NCBI RefSeq assembly: GCF_020804225.1
Contig: NZ_WJBI01000004.1
Location: forward strand, 243,175 to 287,500
Reading direction: 5' to 3'
DNA from: Methanosarcina sp. DH2
GTDB taxonomy: Archaea > Halobacteriota > Methanosarcinia > Methanosarcinales > Methanosarcinaceae
DNA length: 44,326 nt
Shown: positions 18,233 to 26,101 of the stretch, one piece after another
How positions within the stretch are numbered: position 1 is the stretch's first letter
Layout: each line of letters begins with the position of its first letter
Made by a program: the position numbers and the translations under genes
The notes under the pieces: model-generated
What the model was told of the DNA's origin: nothing
The model's database searches: none
The model's input: the letters and a program-made list of their open reading frames with translations, nothing else

Positions 18233-18424
18233 GTAGGTAGAGTATTAAAGCCCTTAGGGAAGGAAATAAACCCTTAGCTTGAAGAAAATAGCGGAGAAGA
18301 AAATTCATAGAAAAAATAAGAAAAAAGCACCTTTTATTTTTATTTCAGGTGCTTTTCATATCTAAGTTTTCATCCCAGCAGATTGATGCCCCAGTTATCC
18401 CAAAATAAGAAATCACGCCTTCTG
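18233..18424. other. Convergent spacer
   Basis: This is the space between the lipoprotein gene and the minus-strand ectodomain gene. Its only marked feature is the terminator-like stem-loop at 18323-18356. Confidence 0.4.
18323..18356. terminator. Bidirectional terminator-like stem-loop
   Basis: AAAAGCACCT (18323-18332) pairs perfectly with AGGTGCTTTT (18347-18356) across a 14-base T-rich loop. It lies between two convergent genes and carries A/T tracts on both arms, so it could serve both. Confidence 0.6.
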
Positions 18425-19693
18425 TTATCTATTGTTGCCTGTATTTATTAAACTGCTGTTATTTCCTGCTGTTAAACCGCTGCGGTTCCCGTTATCAGGG
18501 GAAGACACTTTAAGGAGCCCATCAAGCTCTCTAACCGTTTCATTGCTAACATCCCTGCCAAGAATCCATGCGAAGTTGAACACCTGCTGGCTGGGATATA
18601 TAGGTTCAGGTTGAATGACCTGCAGGTAAAAACGTGCAACATCAGGCAGCTCGCCATCAGGTTCGGTCAGGATAAGGAAACCATGCTTTCCCATATGTGA
18701 CAGCACTCCGCTTGGGACTACAACTCTCCAGTCTTCAGGGTTTGCCAGAAGAAGGTTATGCCCGGGCTCCGCATAGCCCCATCCAACGCTTCGAGGCCTG
18801 TAACCAACAAGCCATGAGGTTTTGTGCCCGCTGTCCTTATATCCGGCCCACCTTACTGCCATTTCCTGGGGGGTATTTCCCGGGATGCGTTGAACGTGCC
18901 CATACTGAGAAAGTTCTGCCATTATCTCGCTGTCAACAACAGAAGCTGGAGCAAATACATATATGTAAGGATAATACGGCCAGCGCCTTTCAAGGATTCT
19001 TCTTGTTTCTTCGGGCACCCCTTCAGGAGTTACATAAGCAAAGCTGTCCCCCATATGCGCATTCCAGTTGGCTGCAGGATATGAGTACTCAAGCGCATCG
19101 GTAGAAGCTATAAAAACAATCTGCCTGTGATTGGACTCCAGGACTGAAATGTACTCATCCAGAACTTCGGCAAACTTAATCGGATTTGATGCATATATTG
19201 TACGGGTTTTCAGTTTGAGTTTTTCGACCTCATCGACCACACTTCGGTCAATATCCCCGAGAATATATACCTGCACGTTATTGTCCATCATAACCCCCTC
19301 CGGTCCGAGCCTTTCGAGCTCTTTCCGGGTTTCTTCCGGCAGTACGGTTCCGTTTTCAGTAACAAAGAGCATGGGTGCATTAACTGGCATGTGTTGCAAG
19401 CGTGTCGTAGCGATTGCAGTTGCGGGGTCATCGTCCCTCACAAGAACAACCGCTCCGGGTCTATCTTTATCCTGGGCAGCCGCATAGATTGTCTGGGAAT
19501 AAGCAATGGCTGTTTGAATATGGTCTTCACCGGAAAGCCGGGCAGTGCTGCCCGTTAACTCAAGCAGTTCTTTATTTTGCATAGTGCTGATATCAAGAGG
19601 CTTTCCCTGAGGGTCCCACGCTGATACATATCCAAGGATTAAAAGAACCGTAAGAACGGCAACTGCAAGAAGAGTATAAACGGGCTTTATCAC
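18425..19693 (-). CDS. Membrane-anchored ectodomain protein (cell-wall-binding-repeat-like)
   Basis: The protein has 422 residues. GTG at 19693 is the start: the GGAGGGAG site lies just upstream and the GTG overlaps the TGA of the preceding gene, which means translational coupling. An N-terminal anchor (about residues 4-25) is followed by a large external domain. The segment with 'RLSGEDHIQTAIAYSQ', 'ATTRLQHMPVNAPMLFV' and 'VQVYILGDIDRSVVDEVEKL' resembles cell-wall-binding repeat 2. A second unit holds 'QRIPGNTPQEMAVRWA' and 'GHNLLLANPEDWRVVVPSG'. The tail is Asn/Ser/Gly-rich. The upstream partner has a related ectodomain. The two probably assemble at the cell surface; ligand and function are unknown. 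Confidence 0.8.
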   Translation of the reverse strand: MIKPVYTLLAVAVLTVLLILGYVSAWDPQGKPLDISTMQNKELLELTGSTARLSGEDHIQTAIAYSQTIYAAAQDKDRPGAVVLVRDDDPATAIATTRLQHMPVNAPMLFVTENGTVLPEETRKELERLGPEGVMMDNNVQVYILGDIDRSVVDEVEKLKLKTRTIYASNPIKFAEVLDEYISVLESNHRQIVFIASTDALEYSYPAANWNAHMGDSFAYVTPEGVPEETRRILERRWPYYPYIYVFAPASVVDSEIMAELSQYGHVQRIPGNTPQEMAVRWAGYKDSGHKTSWLVGYRPRSVGWGYAEPGHNLLLANPEDWRVVVPSGVLSHMGKHGFLILTEPDGELPDVARFYLQVIQPEPIYPSQQVFNFAWILGRDVSNETVRELDGLLKVSSPDNGNRSGLTAGNNSSLINTGNNR

Positions 19694-21759
19694 ATCTCTC
19701 CCTCCTTCCACCCGGCTTTAACCATAAAATAATTCGGAATAAGGGCAACAAAAAAACCTGCAGATGCGGAAATCCATAAAGGAGTTACCCAGAGCCAGAG
19801 GTCTTCCCCGCTCATCCACCCCCTCCAGTTCATAACATACCATGCAGTCACAAACATCCCTATAGAAGCACTGACCATGGAAAGGGTGACTACTGGAAAA
19901 GCCTTCTTTACCCCTCCCCAGTACTTCATTTCACGCATATCAGCCATCATCGGTCCCATGTAAAATAAAGAAGAGACGATAACGGCAGGGATAACCATTA
20001 TCAGCCACATAATTGTCGTCATCGGGGAGCCTAACCAGTACAGCGATGTGAATTCAAAAGTCCGTAAGAGAGGCAATCCAAAAAACTGAAACAGGTACAT
20101 GGAGGCTATCATGAGGGCCATCCCGATTCCTGAACTCATAATCGTAGCTGATAGAGCCCTAGCCCAGGGAGGACGCAGGAATTTTGCCATATGACCCGTG
20201 GATATCACAGGCCTTTCATGGTAGGCCAGAAGGAAAGCCAGAACGCCTACAGGCCCGAATACCAGCATTGCCATAGGCCAGTAAATCCGGGAATAAAAAG
20301 AGCTGTAAGGCAGGCGTTTTGGCATAATAAAAAGAGCCCAGATGGCTCCGAAGAAGCCTATGAAAAACCAGGACCACCCGAGTAAGGCAAGCCCGCTTGC
20401 TCCGGCTGCCTGATTTTTGAAAGAGCGTACTTCCAGAGCAAGGTCAGCCCTTGCCTGGGCGTTATAACTCACACTCTCCGGATTTCCTGCAACCTTCACG
20501 TTCATGAAAGGCCCGTCTGAAGGGAAATCAAAGAAATCAGGAGAAAGCCTCCAGAAATACTGGTCAACGTAATCATTCAGGTCTCCACTCTGTGTGTAAA
20601 GCAACGGCCCGTAATTGCCCTGGTAAGCCAAAGGCAGAGCAGCTGCAGCAAACTCCGGGGTCTCAGGGTTTGCAAGTACGAAGTTGTAGTACGCGTCGAA
20701 ATGGAAATTTTCATCCATGCCCCACCCGAAATTGCCCCAGCGGCTTCTCGCCCACAACAGAGCATGCCTGTAAATGTTCTCGTCTGCCACGCGGTTTACC
20801 TCTCCAAAGGCTTCCAGTTCTTCAAGAAACTGGTCTGAAAGGAGCCTCTCCGGGGCAGCCACAAAAATAACCTTTTCCTCTCCTTTTTCGAGTGAGTTTT
20901 GCAAACTCTGAGGGATGGACCCTTCTTCAACAGGGACTACAGGTGCCCTGAAATATGCTGCAGTATATGCTGCAGGCAGGGCATAGGCAGGTTCTTCTGC
21001 CGAAATAATTACAATGACAGAGCTTTCTCCCAGAAGAGATAAGGATTCCTCAACAAGGGTATCCATATTCCCCTGACCACCTCCTTCCGCACCGTAAACA
21101 AGGGTCTGGTTTCTTGCGGAAGCCACAGGTGCCATTACTGCGGCTGCAACCGGGTCAGCAGGAATTTCAAGAGGCTCGGTTGCATATATCTCAACCATCG
21201 AATCCCCGACCTGAGCAGGCGTATCCCCGGGGATCCTCTGTACGTTTTTCATAGTATACCCTATGCGGGGGTCCTGATCAGATCCGTTTCCGTAAGCAGC
21301 TGAAAGAATCCAGATATATCCCACAGCACTGAGAATTATTGCAGCAGTCAGGACCGCAATCCCCCATGTAAACCATTTGTTAAGGTTCATCCCGGCTCCG
21401 GTTTCTTCAGCTCCTTCATCCCTGTGGAGCTTGCCTGCAGAAGCCAGAGAGGCGATTAACGAACCAAGGCTTGCACCAAAAATAATAAGAAAAATAGTAA
21501 CCGAACCGTAAGGCGCTGCAAAGAGTGGTTCAAGCCTGGGTATTGCAAGGCTTCCACTTTCCGCAAAATAACCCACAAGCCCGAAAACAAGCCCTCCCAG
21601 AAGGGTTCCGATTAGAGTGATAAGAAGAGATTTTGAAGTAAAAATCCTGCTTTTTCCAAGATTTTTTGAGCTGTCATCCCCATTATGATTACTCCCTTCA
21701 GCTATAGTAACCCCTCCCCAGAGTATCAGCTTCTTATGCCTGATGTTGTCAGTAAGCAT
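19690..21759 (-). CDS. Polytopic membrane protein with large ectodomain
   Basis: The protein has 689 residues. Three helices at the N-terminus (about 45-155) lead to an external domain of some 300 residues, followed by about six more helices with 'PWARALSATIMSSGIGMAL' and 'MYLFQFFGLPLLRTFEF'. The ectodomain has 'VQRIPGDTPAQ' and 'YYNFVLANPETPEFAAAALP', which parallel 'VQRIPGNTPQEM' and 'HNLLLANPEDW' in the downstream protein. I cannot name the transmembrane family. The ATG at 21759 has no ribosome binding site. An ATA 18 codons later (21705) sits five bases after GGGGAGGGG, so the true start may be there. Confidence 0.8.
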   Translation of the reverse strand: MLTDNIRHKKLILWGGVTIAEGSNHNGDDSSKNLGKSRIFTSKSLLITLIGTLLGGLVFGLVGYFAESGSLAIPRLEPLFAAPYGSVTIFLIIFGASLGSLIASLASAGKLHRDEGAEETGAGMNLNKWFTWGIAVLTAAIILSAVGYIWILSAAYGNGSDQDPRIGYTMKNVQRIPGDTPAQVGDSMVEIYATEPLEIPADPVAAAVMAPVASARNQTLVYGAEGGGQGNMDTLVEESLSLLGESSVIVIISAEEPAYALPAAYTAAYFRAPVVPVEEGSIPQSLQNSLEKGEEKVIFVAAPERLLSDQFLEELEAFGEVNRVADENIYRHALLWARSRWGNFGWGMDENFHFDAYYNFVLANPETPEFAAAALPLAYQGNYGPLLYTQSGDLNDYVDQYFWRLSPDFFDFPSDGPFMNVKVAGNPESVSYNAQARADLALEVRSFKNQAAGASGLALLGWSWFFIGFFGAIWALFIMPKRLPYSSFYSRIYWPMAMLVFGPVGVLAFLLAYHERPVISTGHMAKFLRPPWARALSATIMSSGIGMALMIASMYLFQFFGLPLLRTFEFTSLYWLGSPMTTIMWLIMVIPAVIVSSLFYMGPMMADMREMKYWGGVKKAFPVVTLSMVSASIGMFVTAWYVMNWRGWMSGEDLWLWVTPLWISASAGFFVALIPNYFMVKAGWKEGEM

Positions 21760-21905
21760 GTCTACAAATAACGATTTATTAATAATTAGGTTTAGATATT
21801 ATAAAACCCGAACGTTTTTAAAAAACATGTAAGCTTCAGCATTATAACTGGTGAAAGAGAATCAATTAAATGGGTAAAGTACAAAAACGGGTAGAATAGA
21901 ATCCA

Positions 21906-23345
21906 TTATTTTCGGCCAAAATATAAAAGTCCCATTCCTATCCAGAAAAGCATCACAATAGTTGTCAGGATAAGCACGGGAATCGGGCCAAAATTGAATA
22001 TTAGGGGGACTGACATAGCTGTAAACAGGCCTCCTCCTACGATTGGCTCAAACATGAGCTGTTTGTACCCAAAGCTCTCAAGAGCAGGAGATTTGTTATC
22101 AGGGTCTGCAATTTTCATCAGCAGGAGTCCACTTGCAGTCATACCCATAGACTGCCCGAAATCTCCGATGCCTCTTTCAAACCAGTATGAGGGTATCATT
22201 CTGGGCGCGAACAAAAGAAAGGCTGCTACGTTCCAGACAATACCGACAATACTCAGGATAATAAAGGGAGCGAGATTGCCGCTTATGGCATCAAGAGAAA
22301 GAGTTGCAATAGCGCTAACTATCAGGATATCCAGGGAAAGGCCCTGTATTCTCATCATCAGGTTTCTATCAAGCGTTTTATACTTATCATATCTATCAAG
22401 GAACAGCTCGAGAATAATTCCACCGACCATTGCAAGCGGAAAAAGAGGTATATGTTCAAGAAGATATACGCCTGTTATCCTGCCCCATGTAAGTTCCTCT
22501 ATCAGCTGGAGGGCCTGAAGAATAATATAGCCTATTCCGATAGCAACTCCAACATAAGCAAAATGAAGGGAGAGAGGTTCGATAGATTCGGGTTTCGTTG
22601 TAATTTTGCCTGCTGACTCCCTTGAATCGAAATCAACAATTCCTGCCTGCTCGCTTTTTTTAAGAGATATTTCGCCAGGATCCTGCAAAACAGTGGTTTT
22701 CCCGGTTCTTACACCATAGTTTAAAAGTATAATTCCGAAAATTACACTGAAGAGCAGACCTATAGTGGCAAGGCCGAGTGACAGGTCTGTCCCTTCAGGG
22801 AATCCGACTTCTTGAAAGGTAGAAGCCAGACCTGCAGAAGTCCCGTGGCCCCCCTCAAATCCAATCTCAATAAGTGCGCCTGCCATCGGATCAATGCCAA
22901 AGAAAGGAGTCAGTATAAGAATAGCTATCAATATTCCGAAAACATACTGGCCCCAGGCTACGGTCTGTCCAAAGGCTACCTGGGGCCCGGCTATGTTCCA
23001 GACCTCTCGAATCCCGGGGAGTTTTTTCCCGAGAAAAAGTGTGGCAAAAATAATGTTTATGAAAAGCCCGGGAAGAGCAGCCCATACGGTCAGCATATCT
23101 TCAGGAAATATCCCGCCGGCGAGCAGGGCAAGTGTAGTGTCCTCATATTCAGACCATTCAACCAGGTTGCCCAGGACCTGCGGCCCGAGAACTAGGCCCA
23201 GAAACCCGCCGATCAAAGAGCTGGGGATAAAGAGCTTCTGGAGGCCGGGGGTAATTACCCTTATCCACTTTCCAAAGAGCAGGATTATACCCAGAACCAG
23301 AAAACTCATTCCTACCATGGAAGGCGACATCTTGGTCATCTCCAT
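21906..23345 (-). CDS. gltS: GltS-family sodium/glutamate-type symporter
   Basis: The protein has 479 residues and about ten to twelve helices. The two pseudo-symmetric re-entrant motifs of the ESS family are visible: 'GFEGGHGTSAGLASTF' in the first half (about residue 163) and 'GDFGQSMGMTASGLLLMKI' in the second (about 390). A hydrophilic loop of some 40 residues (about 225-260) joins the halves. Bacterial GltS imports glutamate with sodium; the archaeal substrate is not certain. The ATG at 23345 has no Shine-Dalgarno motif, and an ATG five codons on has GGAG nine bases before it. It lies between the ectodomain pair and the kinases, with its own AT-rich leader. Confidence 0.88.
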   Translation of the reverse strand: MEMTKMSPSMVGMSFLVLGIILLFGKWIRVITPGLQKLFIPSSLIGGFLGLVLGPQVLGNLVEWSEYEDTTLALLAGGIFPEDMLTVWAALPGLFINIIFATLFLGKKLPGIREVWNIAGPQVAFGQTVAWGQYVFGILIAILILTPFFGIDPMAGALIEIGFEGGHGTSAGLASTFQEVGFPEGTDLSLGLATIGLLFSVIFGIILLNYGVRTGKTTVLQDPGEISLKKSEQAGIVDFDSRESAGKITTKPESIEPLSLHFAYVGVAIGIGYIILQALQLIEELTWGRITGVYLLEHIPLFPLAMVGGIILELFLDRYDKYKTLDRNLMMRIQGLSLDILIVSAIATLSLDAISGNLAPFIILSIVGIVWNVAAFLLFAPRMIPSYWFERGIGDFGQSMGMTASGLLLMKIADPDNKSPALESFGYKQLMFEPIVGGGLFTAMSVPLIFNFGPIPVLILTTIVMLFWIGMGLLYFGRK

Positions 23346-23534
23346 ATCCGTTATGAGACTGATTATACGCAGTCCATTGGCATATTTTGATTCTCCGAAT
23401 TATATAAATCTTTATTCAACTGTAAATAACAGCATTTCAACTTAATTCGGGAAAATTTAAGAAATTAAGGGCTCCGAAATTCTTGTCTCCCGTACCCTGA
23501 ACTAATAGGTCTTAATTTCCCGCACTTTTCAGTC

Positions 23535-25574
23535 TTACTTTTCTTCACCATTGAACCAGATAGTGAACTCAGTTCCCTGACCCCTATTAAGTTTGATGCA
23601 GCCGTCTATCTGTTCAACAAGAATTGTTATGAGCTGAAGCCCCAGAGAATCAGCGGTTCGAAAATCTATTTCTTCAGGAATTCCTTTTCCATTATCTGCA
23701 ACGGTCAATATATAATGTGAATCATTATTCTCCAGGCATTCCCGGTCTGAATTCCGATCTGAATTCCGATCTGAACCGGAAATCTCATCTATGGAGGCAG
23801 GTCTTTTTGCGTTTAGCAGGCTTATGCGGATTTCCCCCTCGTTTTTACCTTTAAAAGCGTGTTTCAGGGCATTTGAGACCAGTTCATTTACAATAATTCC
23901 GAGGGGAATTGCAATATCCATGCCAAGCCAGACCTTTTCAAGATCAAGTTTAAGGCTTACACCGTCTTTGCCCACACGATATGAATTAAAAAGGTCTGCA
24001 GTCAGTTTCTGCAGATAGTCTGCGAAATCAAGGGCATCCAGGCTTTCCCCTCCATGAAGCTCTTCATGGATCATGGCTATGGATGCGACACGGTTCTGGC
24101 TTTCCCTGAAAGCTTCAATGACTTCCTTATCTTCGAATTTCTCAGCCTGCAGACTGAGAAGGGACGAGATAACCTGAAGGTTATTTTTTATCCTGTGGTG
24201 GACCTCTTTTACTCGAATTCGGTCTATTTTTTCGAGGGCTTCTTCAGCCATTTTACGTTCAGTGATATCATAAACCAGACCCTGGAATTTTCCTAAGCCT
24301 TCAGACCCACCCTGGATTCTCTGGGTAATTTCCCTGACCCATTTTGTCTCTCCGCTTTTTTTACGGATTCTAAATTCATCTTCAATTACAAGTTTAGGAT
24401 TTGATTTCAATTTCTGCCGGTTTTCAAAAATTAAAGGTTGATCTTCAGGTACAATTATTTCTATCAAATCCACTTTTCCTGAAAGGATGTCTTCCTTTCT
24501 ATAACCTGTCATTTCCTCAACAGGCCCCTGCATGGATACAGGTGTAAAGTCCCAGTTAAGCTGGAACCCGATCCCGGGAAAATGTTCTGAAAAAGAATGG
24601 TAACCTTCCTGATCTTTATCCTCATTTTTTTCTTTCTGCTCAAGATCCCTGTTTACTCCTATAATTCTGCATATGTGATTATACTCGTCCCCGAGGAAGA
24701 TCGCTTTTTGCCTGAAGCCTTCTTCCCTGTGCTTGAGCTCTCTGAAAAGAAGGCTGCACGGCTCTTCAAATCCGACATCTACGACTGCCTGGTAAATAAG
24801 GTAAAAAGACAGCAGCTTAAAATAGTGGCCTATAAGGTTTGGGAATTCATCTACATGAGAGTGCATGGTAAAAGATAGCTCTCCAAGGGCCGTAAGAATT
24901 ATTGAAGCTGCGAGCAGGCTGAAAACTTTGTTTTCAAATCTATCCCGTTTTGCATAAAGAGTTATCAGAGAGCAAAAAAGAACAAAAGAAATTATGTACT
25001 CGCTCAGAACTTTGAAGGGAGTGAGCCCTGAACCTTCAATATAAGCAACCGGAAAATTTCTGAAAAAAAAGATAGAGAGCAGGCAAGAGATAGTAATTGC
25101 TGCATATATAAGGAAAACTTTCCAGGCAAACGTAGAATCATCAAGAGATTCTCTAGATCTGCCCTCAACTTCTTTATTTCCATTCTCTCTGTTGTGTACC
25201 AAAAACAGCGGGGCAACCAGGAAGGAAATGCTTTCCAGGTATCTTGCAACTATCCAGAGCTGGACAGTCAGGTTAGTTCCAAAACCCGGGAACATCCCCA
25301 TTTCCCTGAATGTAAGGGTGTGAAGGAAATCAACGCTTCCTATGAAAAAAAAAGCAACCCCTATCAGTATAAGATACCTGTTTTCCAGGCGAGCTCTTGA
25401 CTTCCACACTATAAGAAATACTACGTATGCAACATAAACACTGAAGAGTTCTACCAGAGTATGGAAGAGAAGATAGTTACCAAGGCTGATTAAATAAAGC
25501 AGACCCAATATCGCTATCCAGACCGCTGCCTCATAAAGCCCTACTTTAAATGAACTTCCATTAAGGTATGATAT
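23535..25574 (-). CDS. MASE3-PAS-HisKA_2 sensor histidine kinase (paralogue 1), start unclear
   Basis: The domains, in order, are a seven-helix MASE3 membrane sensor (to about residue 270), a PAS/PAC domain ('SKVDLIEIIVPED' region to 'GLVYDITERK'), HisKA_2 with the phospho-acceptor 'EVHHRIKNNLQVISSLLSLQ', and an ATPase domain with the N box 'IVNELVSNALKHAF' and 'ADNGKGIPEE'. It should autophosphorylate on histidine in response to a membrane or PAS signal. The frame upstream of the first standard start (TTG 25508) still matches its paralogue ('VGLYEAAVW' against 'VEPYEVLLW'), so the gene begins further up. No ATG, GTG or TTG occurs there. ATA at 25574, nine bases after AGGGGG, is used here. 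An ATG at 25563 is one frame off, which suggests a frameshift as the alternative. No response regulator is nearby. Confidence 0.82.
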   Translation of the reverse strand: MSYLNGSSFKVGLYEAAVWIAILGLLYLISLGNYLLFHTLVELFSVYVAYVVFLIVWKSRARLENRYLILIGVAFFFIGSVDFLHTLTFREMGMFPGFGTNLTVQLWIVARYLESISFLVAPLFLVHNRENGNKEVEGRSRESLDDSTFAWKVFLIYAAITISCLLSIFFFRNFPVAYIEGSGLTPFKVLSEYIISFVLFCSLITLYAKRDRFENKVFSLLAASIILTALGELSFTMHSHVDEFPNLIGHYFKLLSFYLIYQAVVDVGFEEPCSLLFRELKHREEGFRQKAIFLGDEYNHICRIIGVNRDLEQKEKNEDKDQEGYHSFSEHFPGIGFQLNWDFTPVSMQGPVEEMTGYRKEDILSGKVDLIEIIVPEDQPLIFENRQKLKSNPKLVIEDEFRIRKKSGETKWVREITQRIQGGSEGLGKFQGLVYDITERKMAEEALEKIDRIRVKEVHHRIKNNLQVISSLLSLQAEKFEDKEVIEAFRESQNRVASIAMIHEELHGGESLDALDFADYLQKLTADLFNSYRVGKDGVSLKLDLEKVWLGMDIAIPLGIIVNELVSNALKHAFKGKNEGEIRISLLNAKRPASIDEISGSDRNSDRNSDRECLENNDSHYILTVADNGKGIPEEIDFRTADSLGLQLITILVEQIDGCIKLNRGQGTEFTIWFNGEEK

Positions 25575-26101
25575 TTGCAGTTGCCCCCTTAAGAATACTC
25601 CCTGAGAGTATTAATTGACCTGATATAATAAAACTACATTGAATTATATCTATTAAATATCAGAAGTCTGGCAACCTCTGAATCAAGCATTAGAATACAA
25701 AATAATGGAAAAATAAAAGAATAGTAAAAACAGAGTAAGAAGAAGCCCGGAGGCGCTACACCCTTTTACTGGATTCCCCAATACAGCAGCCTCGAAAATA
25801 TACTCCCCCAAGTATATTGATCCGAAGCAGGATCAATGGCCTCCAGGCAGTTCTTTACTTTTTTTTCATACCCACTAACTTCCTAACTCCATGAATATAA
25901 CATTATATCATTAACTATTTTAAATTAATTACCTAAAAAATTCTTTTCAACCAAAAAATAATTTCGTATGGAAAATTTCAAAGTAAGCATAAAATTAGAC
26001 AAGGATTATGGATCTAGTCCGGTTGAAAATGCATCATATTGAAAATCTCCTGCAGATTTCCGATTCACCCAAATCTCATTATCATTCCTGCCGTCCAGAT
26101 C
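25575..26101. other. Gap between the two kinase genes
   Basis: It contains the leader of paralogue 1 (TATA-like TTATTATATC on the minus strand near 25622-25632), a short coding remnant (25766-25882) and a hairpin (25816-25837). The remainder, from 25890, is AT-rich with nothing recognisable. Confidence 0.4.
25766..25882 (-). pseudogene. Short protein-like remnant (38 codons)
   Basis: After a TAG, an open frame of 38 codons has clearly protein-like content, including 'CLEAIDPASDQYTWGSIFS' and 'RLLYWGIQ' before a stop, but there is no start codon or leader. It looks like the C-terminal end of a lost gene. I cannot name the family. The ATTGATCC/GGATCAAT inverted repeat (25816-25837) lies within it. 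Confidence 0.3.
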
